Assembly: GCA_015478645.1 (NCBI GenBank)
Contig: JADMIL010000038.1
Coordinates: 1-32,266 of the forward strand
Length of the DNA: 32,266 nucleotides
Direction of reading: 5' to 3'
DNA from: Candidatus Binataceae bacterium
GTDB lineage: Bacteria; Desulfobacterota; Binatia; Binatales; Binataceae
Shown here one piece after another: positions 23,875 to 32,185 of the stretch. Made by a program: the position numbers and the translations under genes. Position 1 is the first letter of the stretch. The number at the start of each line of letters is the position of its first letter. The notes under the pieces were generated by a model. That model worked only from the letters and a program-made list of their open reading frames with translations. It made no database searches and was not told the DNA's origin.

Positions 23875-25154
23875 CACTTGGAGACCGGCCCGCCAATCGC
23901 TTGCTCGAGCGCGATTTCAGTCGCCAGGAATTGATTGATCGCCCGCAAGTAGCCAATCCTTGCATTGAAGGCGCGTTGCAAGGCCCCCACCAGCGTCACG
24001 AAATCGATTTTACCCGACTGATACGCGACCAGCGCGACCTGGAAATCCTGACGCGACAGCGGAATGAGCGTCTCATGATAGACCGTCGCCGAACGATAGC
24101 TAATCTGCGCGGTGCGGTAGAGCGTGGTGACGCTGGCCGCCGTCTGGCTGCGAATCAGCGCGGCATTGTCGCGCGCCGCGTCCAGATCGTAATTCGCCCG
24201 AGTCACATCCTCGCGCTGCTTGATCCAGAAAAAGATCGGTACGCTGAGCGAAAAGAAAAGCGAATGATCCTGCAGCGCGGTCGCCGTGGGACCCGCCGAT
24301 GATACTAAGAAATGGTCAAATTCATAACCGATGGTATAGTTCGGCAAATACTCCATCTTCGCCAGCGTCAGCGCGGTCGCGTTGTTCTTTTCGGTCAGCG
24401 CCGTTGCGAGAATTTCCTGCCGCATCTGGGTGGCGCGTTCCACCAGCTCATCGAGCGGCGCCGTCAACGGCTCCAGCTTGAGCGTCTCATCGAGATTCAA
24501 GGCCTCGTCGGGCCGGCGATAAATTAGTTGGTTCAGAGTTGTGCGGTCATTGGCGCGCGCGACCTGCTGCTGATCCTGCACCAACTGTTGATTGGTCAGA
24601 TCAAATTCGGCGCTGATGAAATCGGTCTGCGTGACCTGATTGGCCGAATAGGCCACCTGCGTGACCTTCAGCACCTGCGTCAGGCTGGCAATCATCTCCT
24701 GATTAACCTGCCCCAGCGCGTCGTCGAGCAACGATTGGTAGTACGTCGTCTCGACCTGCGCCCGCAGATCGCGCAGCGCGGCTTCATAGGTCAGCCTCGC
24801 AATCTCGGCCGTACGCCGGGACTGATCGGCCTGCAGCAGCGCCTCGCCCGGGAACTGCAATGATTGCGATACGGCGAAGCTCTGATCGGTCGCTCCAACG
24901 AAGGGATTTTTCGGACTGTCAACGTTCAGGAAAGAAAATATCGGATCGGCCGGCGCATAATTCTGCCGGATCGAATGGACCGCCGCCATCCATTGCGCCC
25001 GCATGGCTTTGATTTGCGGATTCATCTCGACCGCGATTTCAATCAGTTGCGCTGCGCTTAGCGCCGGATCGGCCGCCGCCGACGCCGGGCTTGCCGCCGC
25101 GATCATCACGGCCATAATCACGATGGCTATTGCCGCACGCATCATCATATTCAT
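23874..25154 (-). CDS. TolC/CusC-like outer membrane efflux channel
   Basis: The 426-residue protein starts with a signal peptide (MNMMMRAAIAIVIMAVMIAAASPASA-A) and has the OEP double repeat: long coiled alpha-barrel helices (Leu/Gln/Ala-rich, for example LTYEAALRDLRAQVETTYYQSLLDDALGQVNQEMIA) and VPIFFWIKQREDVTRANYDLDAARDNAALIRSQTAASV in the second half. It is the first gene of a three-gene efflux operon and overlaps the adaptor start. GAGGT lies a few bases before ATG 25154. Relation to CusC/CzcC channels of HME pumps is expected from its partners. Confidence 0.9.
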   Translation of the reverse strand: MNMMMRAAIAIVIMAVMIAAASPASAAADPALSAAQLIEIAVEMNPQIKAMRAQWMAAVHSIRQNYAPADPIFSFLNVDSPKNPFVGATDQSFAVSQSLQFPGEALLQADQSRRTAEIARLTYEAALRDLRAQVETTYYQSLLDDALGQVNQEMIASLTQVLKVTQVAYSANQVTQTDFISAEFDLTNQQLVQDQQQVARANDRTTLNQLIYRRPDEALNLDETLKLEPLTAPLDELVERATQMRQEILATALTEKNNATALTLAKMEYLPNYTIGYEFDHFLVSSAGPTATALQDHSLFFSLSVPIFFWIKQREDVTRANYDLDAARDNAALIRSQTAASVTTLYRTAQISYRSATVYHETLIPLSRQDFQVALVAYQSGKIDFVTLVGALQRAFNARIGYLRAINQFLATEIALEQAIGGPVSK

Positions 25155-25334
25155 CCGACCTCAATGCCCTCGCCGCGTCCCGCGCGTAAATGCCCGGTTG
25201 CCGGTCGCGAATCGCTTGCGCACGGATGAATCGACCTTATGGCATTGTCGCGTTGCGGTATTATTAAAGCGACATCGTGGGGCACGCGAAACCGTTTGGC
25301 TCACGACGATACACAGCGCGCTTGGTTTCACGGC

Positions 25335-25349
25335 ATTGCGTAACGCAAT
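25335..25349. promoter_or_regulatory. 15-bp perfect palindrome upstream of efflux operon
   Basis: ATTGCGT-A-ACGCAAT is a perfect inverted repeat with seven-base arms. It lies about 185 bases upstream of the tolC-like start and about 45 bases upstream of the weak promoter candidate. The form suits a TetR/MarR-type or similar dimeric regulator of efflux; no such regulator gene is in the window. Confidence 0.5.
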
Positions 25350-25387
25350 CTCGCCGCTCGCCACCGGCGACTCGCGGCGCTCATGGC

Positions 25388-25424
25388 AAAAAAAACCGGC
25401 GCCCCGTTGAGTTCGAAGCACCGG
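25388..25424 (-). terminator. Intrinsic terminator after the cytochrome c gene
   Basis: In the minus-strand transcript an eight-pair GC-rich stem (25417-25424 with 25396-25403, two G-U pairs) around a 13-base loop is followed by eight U (25388-25395). It ends the cytochrome transcript about 60 bases after its stop and separates it from the efflux operon. Confidence 0.8.
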
Positions 25425-25482
25425 CTGTAAAATCCTCGTTCGCACGCGCCATCCGCCACGACCGCGGGTAAGCGGCGAACGG

Positions 25483-26196
25483 CTAATGCGCCATGGTCAT
25501 GCCCGACGATGCGGGCGCGTCCGCGCCATTCGCCGCGCCCGATGCCGACGCGTCGGCGGGTGCCGCGCCGGCCTGCTCCGGATGATAGTTCTGTTCGAGG
25601 TCGCGCAGATACATCACGACCTGCCAGCGCTCGGTCGAGTTCATCGCGTCGTCGTATGCAGGCATCCAGATACCGCCGTTGCGGATATATCCGTAGATAT
25701 AGCCGTCGGGCAGGTTCTTGCTCACCCCGGTCATCAGGTTGGCCGGCTTATGCGCCAGCAGATGCACCACCGATCCGTTACCTTCGCCGGCCACGCCGTG
25801 GCACGGCGCGCAGTTGGCCAGGAACAATTCGCGGCCGTGCGCGAGGTTGAGCGGCGTCGGCTGCAGCGGATTGTGCAGCTTGACCGTCATGGTCTCGAGC
25901 TTCATCTCGGGCAGCGCCTGCTCATTGATGCCGGGCAGATTGGCCGGCTGGCCCGGATGAATGTTGTAGTGAATACCGTCAACTGGTAGCACGCCCGCGG
26001 GCATCACGCGCGGCGGGACCGAGAGCGGCTGCACCGCCGCGCCGCGAAACATATCGATGCTCCACGGGAAGGCGTGCGCCGGCGCCGCGCCGGCCACGAT
26101 CGACGCGGCGAGCGCAAATGCGCCGGCCGCGAGCGCGCCGCAAGCGCTGGCGCGGTTGCCGCGTATATCAGGAGAAATCTTTGAGCTGCGCTTCAT
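25483..26196 (-). CDS. Monoheme cytochrome c, ActE-like
   Basis: The 237-residue protein has a signal peptide (hydrophobic 22-41, cleavage after AHA) and then WSIDMFRGAAVQPLSVPPRVMPAGVLPV, a segment typical of ActE, the monoheme subunit of alternative complex III. The heme site is CAPCH (129-133), and M178 in GGIWMPAY is the likely second axial ligand. A C-terminal Ala/Ser/Gly-rich tail with MTMAH ends the protein. It is periplasmic or membrane-attached and transfers electrons, here beside a cupredoxin. No other ACIII subunits (ActA, B, C, D, F) are in the window, so it is either a detached subunit or a stand-alone electron carrier. The start has no near ribosome site (GGAG is 16 bases away). 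Confidence 0.88.
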   Translation of the reverse strand: MKRSSKISPDIRGNRASACGALAAGAFALAASIVAGAAPAHAFPWSIDMFRGAAVQPLSVPPRVMPAGVLPVDGIHYNIHPGQPANLPGINEQALPEMKLETMTVKLHNPLQPTPLNLAHGRELFLANCAPCHGVAGEGNGSVVHLLAHKPANLMTGVSKNLPDGYIYGYIRNGGIWMPAYDDAMNSTERWQVVMYLRDLEQNYHPEQAGAAPADASASGAANGADAPASSGMTMAH

Positions 26197-26411
26197 TTCA
26201 ATCCGTATTCCGCTCCCGCTCCAGCTTTTTGCGCCGACCCGCTGCGACCCGCGTTAAGGTCCGTCCACCTCTTCGTGACTTCGCTTACCGGCGGCGCGAC
26301 AGGCACCATAGCCTGCCGGCCGCGCCGCGATCAAATCGCGCCATCGCTTTGTCCGGCATGCGCGGCTAGCCCCGTCCGCCGGCTGCGTCGGCACGCGCGA
26401 TCAGCGCGAAC

Positions 26412-26424
26412 CCGCACCGTGCGG
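26412..26424. other. Short palindrome downstream of cupredoxin gene
   Basis: CCGCAC-C-GTGCGG is a perfect inverted repeat just after the cupredoxin stop. It has no T-tract. It may stabilise the 3' end of that transcript or be incidental; the 233-base gap to the cytochrome gene holds nothing else convincing. Confidence 0.3.
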
Positions 26425-26429
26425 CCGGG

Positions 26430-26816
26430 TCACTTGGTGACCACCAGGTATCCGATCATGCCGTCCTTTTCGTGGGGCAGGCAGAGATATTTGTAGGTCC
26501 CGGCGACCTTAAACGTATAATCGAAAGTCGCGCCGGGCTGCATGAAGCCCGAATCGAACGGCTGCGCGCCCGGTGGCAGCGAGACATCGCCCGGCTTCTG
26601 CGCGCTGTCGGGATCCGCGGTCACCGAATGCAGCGTCTTGGCGTCATTGACCCATTCGACGGTATCCCCGACTTTCACGGTCGCCTTGGTCGGCTCGTAC
26701 ATCGGCGGCTTGTCGGTCATCTTGATAACCAGCGCCGGTGCGGCCAGGGCCGCCGTGGCGCTCATCGCAGCCGCCAACCCCACCAGGCTCACGCCAGCCA
26801 GCGCCACACGCTTCAT
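26430..26816 (-). CDS. Cupredoxin (plastocyanin/pseudoazurin-type blue copper protein)
   Basis: With a start at ATG 26816 (AAGG eight bases upstream) the 128-residue product has a standard signal peptide ending TAALA-A. Type I copper ligands are seen as H63 (KTLHSV), then C112, H115 and M120 in YLCLPHEKDGMIG, the C-x2-H-x4-M pattern of small blue copper proteins. The mature protein is about 103 residues, the usual cupredoxin size. It is a soluble periplasmic one-electron carrier, possibly partner of the ActE-like cytochrome downstream. ATG 26882 would add 22 residues before the signal peptide and has a poorer ribosome site. Confidence 0.9.
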   Translation of the reverse strand: MKRVALAGVSLVGLAAAMSATAALAAPALVIKMTDKPPMYEPTKATVKVGDTVEWVNDAKTLHSVTADPDSAQKPGDVSLPPGAQPFDSGFMQPGATFDYTFKVAGTYKYLCLPHEKDGMIGYLVVTK

Positions 26817-27188
26817 CCAAATCGCCTTGCGCGTCGGGCGGGTGCCCTTGCTCGTCGGGAATTCAGCTAAACTCTTATCCATCGCTTTAACTTTTCGCGG
26901 CGCCGATTCAGGCCCAAGAACCTCGCGAAGCCGCGCTAAACGTCCTCCATTGACCCTTGTTTCCCGGACCGGCCCCACTTGATCGTGGCGCCCGCGTCCG
27001 TCTGCGAGATCCAGAATACTGTTAGCCAGTGTAATTCGTCAACTGTCGTTAATGTAGCTTAGCTTCTATCTCGAGACTAAACCGCACGCGCCCGCGAGAG
27101 CACCCGGCCGGGCGGCCGGGCGCATCGATTACCGGTGCCTCGATAGCGATGACGGGCGGTCCGCGGCCCCGCCCCCACGCCGTCGCGC
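26817..27188. other. Intergenic region between clpB and the cupredoxin gene
   Basis: These 372 bases hold a minus-strand promoter candidate (27013-27042) for the cupredoxin gene and a hairpin CCCGGCC-GGGC-GGCCGGG (27103-27120) lacking a T-tract, perhaps a weak clpB terminator. The open frame on the minus strand around 27049-27567 is a shadow of clpB in another frame. No gene is supported. Confidence 0.5.
27013..27042 (-). promoter_or_regulatory. Candidate cupredoxin promoter
   Basis: On the minus strand TTGACG (27037-27042) is followed after 18 bases by TATTCT (27013-27018). Five of six and four of six positions match the sigma70 consensus. The 5' untranslated region would be about 190 bases to ATG 26816. 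Confidence 0.5.
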
Positions 27189-29798
27189 TTAGGCGGCGGC
27201 GTGCTCGATCAACTGCGAGGTCAGCTCCAGGCCGCGCGCGTTTGCTCCGACCGTGACGCGCGAGCCGTCGCGAATCTCGCCCAGCAGCAGCTTGCGGCCG
27301 AGCGCGGTTTCCAGTTCGCGCTGGATCATGCGCCGCAGCGGACGCGCGCCGTACACCGGATCGTAACCGTGCTCGGCGAAGTAGTCGCGCGCCTGGTCGG
27401 TCAACTCGAGTTCGATCTTGCGATCGGCGAGCCGCTTGCGCAGCCGTTCGAGCTGGATATCGACAATCTGGCGCAACTGCTCCTTCGACAGCGGATGGAA
27501 CACCACGATCTCGTCGACGCGGTTGAGAAACTCGGGCCGGAAGCTCTGGCGCAGCACGGCCAGGCATTCGGTCTTCATCTTCTCATAGTCGCGGCCCTTG
27601 TAACCCAGGATGGTCTGGCTCGCGATATTCGACGTCATGATCACGACCGCGTTCTTGAAATCGACCGTGCGCCCCTGCCCGTCCGTCAAACGGCCGTCGT
27701 CGAGCAATTGCAAAAGGATATTGAAGACGTCGGCGTGCGCCTTTTCGATCTCGTCGAACAGGATCACCGCATACGGCCGCCGCCGCACCGCTTCGGTCAA
27801 CTGCCCGCCCTCGTCATAGCCGACGTAGCCCGGCGGCGCGCCGACCAGCCGCGACACCGAATGCTTTTCCATGTACTCCGACATGTCGATGCGGATCATC
27901 GCGGACTCGTCGTCGAACAGGAACTCAGCCAGCGCCCGCGCCAGTTCGGTCTTGCCCACGCCGGTCGGTCCCAGAAAGATAAACGACCCGATTGGACGAT
28001 TCGGATCCTGCAGGCCGGCCCGCGCGCGCACCACCGCGTCGGCCACCGCCGAGACTGCCTCGTCCTGCCCGATCACGCGCTTGTGCAGATGCTCCTCGAG
28101 ATGCGCGAGCTTCTGCACCTCGCCCTCCATCAGGCGCGACACCGGGATACCGGTCCAGCGCGCGACCACCTCGGCAATATCCTCCTCGTCGACCTCTTCC
28201 TTGATCAGCCGCGACCCGGTGCCGTGGTCGGCCGCCTGCTCGGCCGCGGCGAGCTCCTTTTCGAGGCTCGCGAGCTTGCCGTATTGAAGCTCGGCGACCT
28301 TGTTGAGATCGTAGTCGCGCTTGGCCTTGTCGATCTCGTGGCGAGTCTGCTCAATCGCGCTCTTGTATTTGGCCAACTGCTCGATCCCGCCCTTTTCCTT
28401 TTGCCATTGCGCCTGCAGCGCCGTGCGCCGCTCGTGGGCCTCGGCGAGCTCTTTTTCGAGCTTGCCCAGCCGCTCCTTCGACGCGGCGTCGGTCTCGCGC
28501 TTGAGCGCCTCGCGCTCGATTTCGAGCTGCATCACCCGCCGATTGGCCTCGTCGAGCTCGACCGGCATCGATTCCTTTTCCGTGCGCAGCTTGGCCGCCG
28601 CCTCGTCGACCAGATCGATCGCCTTGTCGGGCATGAAGCGGTCGGCGATGTAGCGATTGGACAGGATCGCCGCGCTGACCAGCGCGGAGTCCTTGATACG
28701 AATGCCGTGATGAACCTCGTAGCGCTCCTTGAGCCCGCGCAGGATCGAAATCGTGTCCTCGACGCTCGGCTCGTCAACCTTGACCGGCTGAAAGCGCCGC
28801 TCGAGCGCCGCGTCCTTCTCGATATATTTGCGGTACTCGTTGAGCGTGGTCGCGCCGATACAATGCAGCTCGCCGCGCGCCAGCATCGGCTTGAGCAGAT
28901 TCGACGCGTCCATCGCGCCCTCGGCCGCGCCCGCGCCGACCACCGTATGCAGCTCGTCGATGAACAGGATGATCTCGCCGTCGGCCTCCTGCACCTCCTT
29001 GAGCACCGCCTTCAGACGCTCTTCGAACTCGCCGCGAAACTTGGCCCCCGCCACCAGCGCGCCCATGTCGAGCGCGACCAGCCGGCGGTTCTTGAGCCCC
29101 TCGGGCACGTCGCCCGAGACGATCCGCTGGGCCAGCCCTTCGGCGATTGCGGTCTTGCCGACACCCGGCTCGCCGATCAGGACGGGATTGTTCTTGGTGC
29201 GCCGCGAGAGCACCTGGATTACGCGGCGGATCTCTTCGTCGCGGCCGATTACCGGATCGACCTTGCCCGCCGCGGCCAGCTTGGTCAGATCGCGCCCATA
29301 GCGTTCGAGCGACTGGTAGGTCGCCTCGGGATTGCTCGAGGTCACGCGCTGGTTGCCGCGCACCTGCTTGAGCACCGTCATCAGCTTGTCGTGGGTCACG
29401 CCGGCGTCGCGCAAAATCCGCGCGGCCGCGCCTGGCTCGGCCAGCATCGCGATGATCACATGCTCGATCGATACGTACTCATCCTTAAGCTTGCCAGCTT
29501 CCTGCTCGGCGCTGGTCAGCAGACGGTTGAGGCGCTGCGTGACGTAGACTTGTCCGCCGTCGGCGCCGCTGCCGGTAATCGCGGGCAGCTTGCGCAATTC
29601 GTCGGCGAGTTTGCCGCGCACCGCCGCCAGGTCGGCGCCCGCCAGTTTCAGGATCGAGGCGGCCAACCCCTCGCCGTCATCGAACAGCGCCGACGCCAGA
29701 TGCTCGACGTCGACGGCCTGATGATGTGCGGCGACTGCGGCGTTTTGCGCACGGCTCAGCGCTTCCTGAAGTTTTTCGGTCAGGCGGTTAGCATTCAT
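27189..29798 (-). CDS. clpB: ATP-dependent disaggregase ClpB (Hsp104 family)
   Basis: The chaperone pulls proteins out of aggregates with DnaK. The 869 residues show the full ClpB layout: N-domain (1-145), NBD1 with Walker A GEPGVGKT (209-216) and [22 protein letters not shown], middle coiled-coil domain (about 400-530, Glu/Lys/Leu-rich), and NBD2 with Walker A GPTGVGKT (about 610) and [29 protein letters not shown]. The M-domain separates it from ClpA/ClpC. ATG 29798 ([14 protein letters not shown]) fits the family start; the upstream open frame is non-coding and runs into a repeat. A palindrome and a GATAAT -10 precede it. No CIRCE site was seen. Confidence 0.97.
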   Translation of the reverse strand: MNANRLTEKLQEALSRAQNAAVAAHHQAVDVEHLASALFDDGEGLAASILKLAGADLAAVRGKLADELRKLPAITGSGADGGQVYVTQRLNRLLTSAEQEAGKLKDEYVSIEHVIIAMLAEPGAAARILRDAGVTHDKLMTVLKQVRGNQRVTSSNPEATYQSLERYGRDLTKLAAAGKVDPVIGRDEEIRRVIQVLSRRTKNNPVLIGEPGVGKTAIAEGLAQRIVSGDVPEGLKNRRLVALDMGALVAGAKFRGEFEERLKAVLKEVQEADGEIILFIDELHTVVGAGAAEGAMDASNLLKPMLARGELHCIGATTLNEYRKYIEKDAALERRFQPVKVDEPSVEDTISILRGLKERYEVHHGIRIKDSALVSAAILSNRYIADRFMPDKAIDLVDEAAAKLRTEKESMPVELDEANRRVMQLEIEREALKRETDAASKERLGKLEKELAEAHERRTALQAQWQKEKGGIEQLAKYKSAIEQTRHEIDKAKRDYDLNKVAELQYGKLASLEKELAAAEQAADHGTGSRLIKEEVDEEDIAEVVARWTGIPVSRLMEGEVQKLAHLEEHLHKRVIGQDEAVSAVADAVVRARAGLQDPNRPIGSFIFLGPTGVGKTELARALAEFLFDDESAMIRIDMSEYMEKHSVSRLVGAPPGYVGYDEGGQLTEAVRRRPYAVILFDEIEKAHADVFNILLQLLDDGRLTDGQGRTVDFKNAVVIMTSNIASQTILGYKGRDYEKMKTECLAVLRQSFRPEFLNRVDEIVVFHPLSKEQLRQIVDIQLERLRKRLADRKIELELTDQARDYFAEHGYDPVYGARPLRRMIQRELETALGRKLLLGEIRDGSRVTVGANARGLELTSQLIEHAAA

Positions 29799-29841
29799 AA
29801 TGGTTTTTTCGCTTCCTCGTGAATAAAAAATAACCACTAAT

Positions 29842-29864
29842 GCTTGCGCGGCAAGCGTATTATC
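29842..29864 (-). promoter_or_regulatory. clpB promoter candidate with palindromic operator-like site
   Basis: The perfect inverted repeat GCTTGC-GCG-GCAAGC (29842-29856) lies directly downstream of a -10-like GATAAT (29859-29864) on the minus strand, so it would cover the transcription start, about 54 bases before the clpB ATG. Arms extend as TAAT and ATTA with a two-base bulge. The -35 (GCCTTA) is poor. The site is unlike CIRCE (TTAGCACTC-N9-GAGTGCTAA). Confidence 0.45.
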
Positions 29865-30010
29865 AGCCCCGCACACATCATTAAGGCGGTCCAGAATGCG
29901 GCGGCAAAGATGCGCTCGGCCAGCCGCAGCTGAGCCGATCGCACGCCCGATCGAACGTCCTACGGCGCGTGGGCGCATGGCGCGGGCCGGATATTCCGGT
30001 GCTCGGCTAG

Positions 30011-30118
30011 GGAACCTCTGACAAGGCTCTGCTGTCACCCTGAGCGCAGCGCATGGGTCCCGGATCCGGGATTCTTCGCTGCGCTCAGAATGACAACCTA
30101 ACTTTGTGCAGAGGTTCC
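30011..30118. repeat. Dispersed palindromic repeat (MITE/REP-like), copy 1
   Basis: This 108-bp element has perfect 10-bp terminal inverted repeats (GGAACCTCTG at 30011-30020, CAGAGGTTCC at 30109-30118), an inner inverted pair of 12 bp (CTGAGCGCAGCG at 30040-30051, CGCTGCGCTCAG at 30077-30088) and a central palindrome CCCGGATCCGGG (30059-30070). A nearly identical copy lies at 32186-32266. It contains no gene and would form a strong cruciform or RNA hairpin between the aqpZ stop and clpB on the minus strand. Read as protein it gives the familiar [13 protein letters not shown] artefact. It is probably a non-autonomous mobile element whose transposase is elsewhere. Confidence 0.9.
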
Positions 30119-30136
30119 ATCGCTGTTGCAAAATCT

Positions 30137-30880
30137 CTAGCGGGCGCGTTCCGCCTGCTCGCTCGGAAGCGCGGTTTCCGCAACGCGCACCGCGATCAGC
30201 GGCTCAGAAGCACCGACCACCTTGTACAGCATCGAGGCGATTGCCGCGCCGATCAGTGGGGCCACGATGAATAGCCAAAGTTGGCCCAATGCCCATCCGC
30301 CGACGAACACTGCGGGTCCGATACTGCGGGCCGGGTTGACCGAAGTGTTGGTCACCGGAATTCCCACCAGATGGATCAGTACGAGCACGATCCCGATCGG
30401 GATTCCGGCGAAACCCACCGGCGCTTTAATATCGGTCGAGCCGAGCACGGTAAAGACCAGGAAAAACGTCAGCACCACTTCGGTGACGAATGCTGCCGTC
30501 AGATTATAGCCACCAGGTGAATGTGTCCCGTAACCGTTAGCTGCGAATCCCGCGGTGGAGGGATCGTAGCCGGCGCTGGTCCCACTTGCGATGATCAAGA
30601 GCACGCCAGCCGCGATAATCGCGCCCGCGATCTGCGCAATGACGTACCCGGGAACATCCTTAGCATCAAATTTACCGCTGAGCAGCAAACCAAACGTCAC
30701 GGCAGGATTGATATGGCATCCGGATATCGGTCCGATTGCATAAGCCATCACTAGCAGTGAAAAGCCAAAGGCAAACGCCACGCCCGCGAAGCCAATGTGG
30801 CTGCCGGCAAGGACCGCAGCGCCGCATCCACCGAAGACCAGTACGAAAGTGCCTATCAGCTCGGCTAGATATCTTTTCAT
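30137..30880 (-). CDS. aqpZ: Aquaporin Z
   Basis: The 247-residue channel passes water across the inner membrane. Both NPA boxes are present: SGCHINPAV (NPA 58-60) and [10 protein letters not shown] (NPA 182-184). The selectivity filter residues F40, H170, T179 and R185 match the water-specific AqpZ set (F43, H174, T183, R189 of E. coli) and not glycerol channels. Six membrane helices and two half-helices are apparent; the C-terminus adds a short Glu/Arg-rich tail. AGGAGG lies about eight bases before ATG 30880. It is a single-gene unit ending just before the palindromic repeat, which may act as a transcript hairpin. Confidence 0.96.
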   Translation of the reverse strand: MKRYLAELIGTFVLVFGGCGAAVLAGSHIGFAGVAFAFGFSLLVMAYAIGPISGCHINPAVTFGLLLSGKFDAKDVPGYVIAQIAGAIIAAGVLLIIASGTSAGYDPSTAGFAANGYGTHSPGGYNLTAAFVTEVVLTFFLVFTVLGSTDIKAPVGFAGIPIGIVLVLIHLVGIPVTNTSVNPARSIGPAVFVGGWALGQLWLFIVAPLIGAAIASMLYKVVGASEPLIAVRVAETALPSEQAERAR

Positions 30881-31006
30881 GCCCCGCTCCTCCTGGGCAG
30901 CGGAAGATTCGTGCTGCCTGCGAATGACGAAGCCGCGGTCGACATCACGGCCGGGTCAATCAATGCGGACGGACTGATAGACGCAGCGTTCGTCGGGTCC
31001 GCCGCC

Positions 31007-31035
31007 ATAATGTTCCGACTCTTTCCGCGATTCAA
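31007..31035 (-). promoter_or_regulatory. Candidate aqpZ promoter
   Basis: The minus strand has TTGAAT (31030-31035), a 17-base spacer and CATTAT (31007-31012), each matching sigma70 boxes at four of six positions. The leader to the aqpZ ATG would be about 120 bases. Confidence 0.4.
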
Positions 31036-31291
31036 CATCAGACGCCAGTTTGTCCCACTTCTTCCGCAAATCAGGTGCGGCTAACGAAAATTTTTAACTG
31101 ACGAGGTTCGGCACCGCGAAATAGCTATAGCGCTCCTCATGGAGACCGACCAACCTTCGGACGAGCCTTGGAAAATCTTTGTGATTTTGAAATGACGACA
31201 GCCGGTGCACAGCATAGATATTTTGGGTAATCATCTTTCTCAGCTTCGGTCTTTTTGCGCCACCGAATGCGGATCGATCGCGCGAGTATGT

Positions 31292-31307
31292 TGGAATGTT
31301 CATTCCA
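31292..31307. promoter_or_regulatory. TetR-type operator-like palindrome
   Basis: TGGAATG-TT-CATTCCA is a perfect inverted repeat with seven-base arms and a two-base centre, a form common among TetR-family operators. It lies in the low-GC stretch about 83 bases upstream of the GST -35 box. No TetR gene is in the window. Confidence 0.45.
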
Positions 31308-31389
31308 GCAGATGGCTGAGCATGCGGCCAACTGGCTGCATGTATCAATCGGATTGGATGAAGCTATAGCGGATGCGTCGGTCTGTTTC

Positions 31390-31418
31390 TTGACGGTTCG
31401 TTCCAGAATCACTATGGT
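31390..31418 (+). promoter_or_regulatory. Promoter of the glutathione S-transferase gene
   Basis: TTGACG (31390-31395), a 17-base spacer and TATGGT (31413-31418) give a good sigma70 promoter. The start point would be near 31425, about 70 bases before the ATG, which is preceded by the ribosome site AAGGAA. Confidence 0.65.
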
Positions 31419-31495
31419 CTATTGCTTGAGCCGACCGAATACCGGATGCCGTTGCGCCGGCCGCGCCATCGGCGCCGCCATAAGGAAAATCAACC

Positions 31496-32185
31496 ATGAG
31501 TACGCCCCAGATCGACCTGTACACCGCGTCCACCCCCAACGGCTGGAAAGTGTCCGTTTTTCTCGAAGAGGTCGGGATGCCTTACACTGTGCATCCGATC
31601 AGCTTCAGCAAGAGCGAGCAGAAGAAGCCCGAGTTTACGCGCTTTAGCCCCAACGGCCGGATTCCGGCGATCGTCGACCGCGGCAATGGCGACTTCCCGA
31701 TCTTCGAGAGCGGCGCGATCCTGCTCTACCTCGCGCGCAAAGCCGGCAAGCTGATGCCCAAGGACGAAAAAGGCCAGTCGCGGGTCACGCAATGGCTAAT
31801 GTTCCAGATGGCCGGGATCGGACCGATGATGGGCCAGGCCAACGTCTTCTACCGTTATTTCCCGGAGAAGCTGCCGTCCGCGATTGAGCGCTATCACAAC
31901 GAATGCCGGCGCCTGTTCGAAGTGCTCGAAGGACAACTCGCCGGACGCGAATTCCTTTGCGACGACTATAGCATCGCCGATATCGCCAACTGGTGCTGGG
32001 TGCGCATCTACAAATGGAGCGGCGTCAAGATTGACGGCCTGACCAACCTGCAGGCCTGGATCGCCCGGATGGAGGCGCGCCCGGCCTGCCAACGCGGTAT
32101 CGCGGTGCCCGAGCCACTGGTCCTGGGCGACGATGAAAACACCGAAAAGCTGATCAAGGCGGCGCAGACGATGGTGACCCGCTAG
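31496..32185 (+). CDS. Glutathione S-transferase, YfcG/YghU (Nu)-like
   Basis: The 229-residue protein has the thioredoxin-like GST N-domain beginning [25 protein letters not shown], where the STPNG segment matches YfcG/YghU-type (Nu-class) and Ure2p-like GSTs that often act as glutathione-dependent disulfide reductases. [11 protein letters not shown] supplies the conserved cis-proline, and [11 protein letters not shown] the glutathione gamma-glutamyl-binding Glu-Ser. The helical C-domain includes [25 protein letters not shown], the family signature. ATG 31496 has AAGGAA eight bases upstream. The TAG stop is part of GCTAG, which also precedes copy 1 of the repeat, so the repeat may supply the stop codon. 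Ggt in this window is also glutathione-related, but not linked. Confidence 0.93.
   Translation: MSTPQIDLYTASTPNGWKVSVFLEEVGMPYTVHPISFSKSEQKKPEFTRFSPNGRIPAIVDRGNGDFPIFESGAILLYLARKAGKLMPKDEKGQSRVTQWLMFQMAGIGPMMGQANVFYRYFPEKLPSAIERYHNECRRLFEVLEGQLAGREFLCDDYSIADIANWCWVRIYKWSGVKIDGLTNLQAWIARMEARPACQRGIAVPEPLVLGDDENTEKLIKAAQTMVTR

Larger units (their letters stand above)
25155..25482. other. Intergenic region between cytochrome c and tolC genes
   Basis: These 328 bases contain the cytochrome gene terminator (25388-25424), a palindromic site (25335-25349) and a weak minus-strand promoter candidate: TTTAAT (25263-25268) or the overlapping TAATAC (25258-25263) as -10, with TTTCGC (25286-25291) as -35 at 17 bases from TTTAAT. 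A 94-codon minus-strand frame here is not convincing. The terminator implies that the efflux operon has its own promoter. Confidence 0.55.
29799..30136. other. Intergenic region upstream of clpB, with a repeat
   Basis: These 338 bases hold the clpB promoter candidate, an operator-like palindrome and a 108-bp palindromic repeat (30011-30118). A long open frame that joins clpB upstream translates the repeat as [13 protein letters not shown], a well-known artefact of such repeats, and is rejected as protein. Confidence 0.7.
30881..31495. other. Divergent intergenic region between aqpZ and the GST gene, low-GC part
   Basis: These 615 bases contain promoter candidates for aqpZ and the GST gene and a palindrome at 31292-31307. 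The part from about 31080 to 31440 has clearly lower GC than its surroundings. Open frames of 84, 91 and 130 codons occur here on both strands, but none resembles a family and none has a good ribosome site. It may be decayed or acquired DNA. Confidence 0.5.

Noticed and set aside
27201-29822. 873-codon plus-strand open frame opposite clpB
   Set aside because: Antisense shadow of clpB with His/Leu/Arg-rich composition and no family motif.
29799-30131. N-terminal extension of clpB ([13 protein letters not shown] protein)
   Set aside because: The extension is the translated palindromic repeat and promoter region; ClpB family proteins start at [11 protein letters not shown].
31255-31647. 130-codon plus-strand frame before and across the GST start
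   Set aside because: Its second half is a shadow of the GST gene; the first half has no family resemblance or ribosome site.
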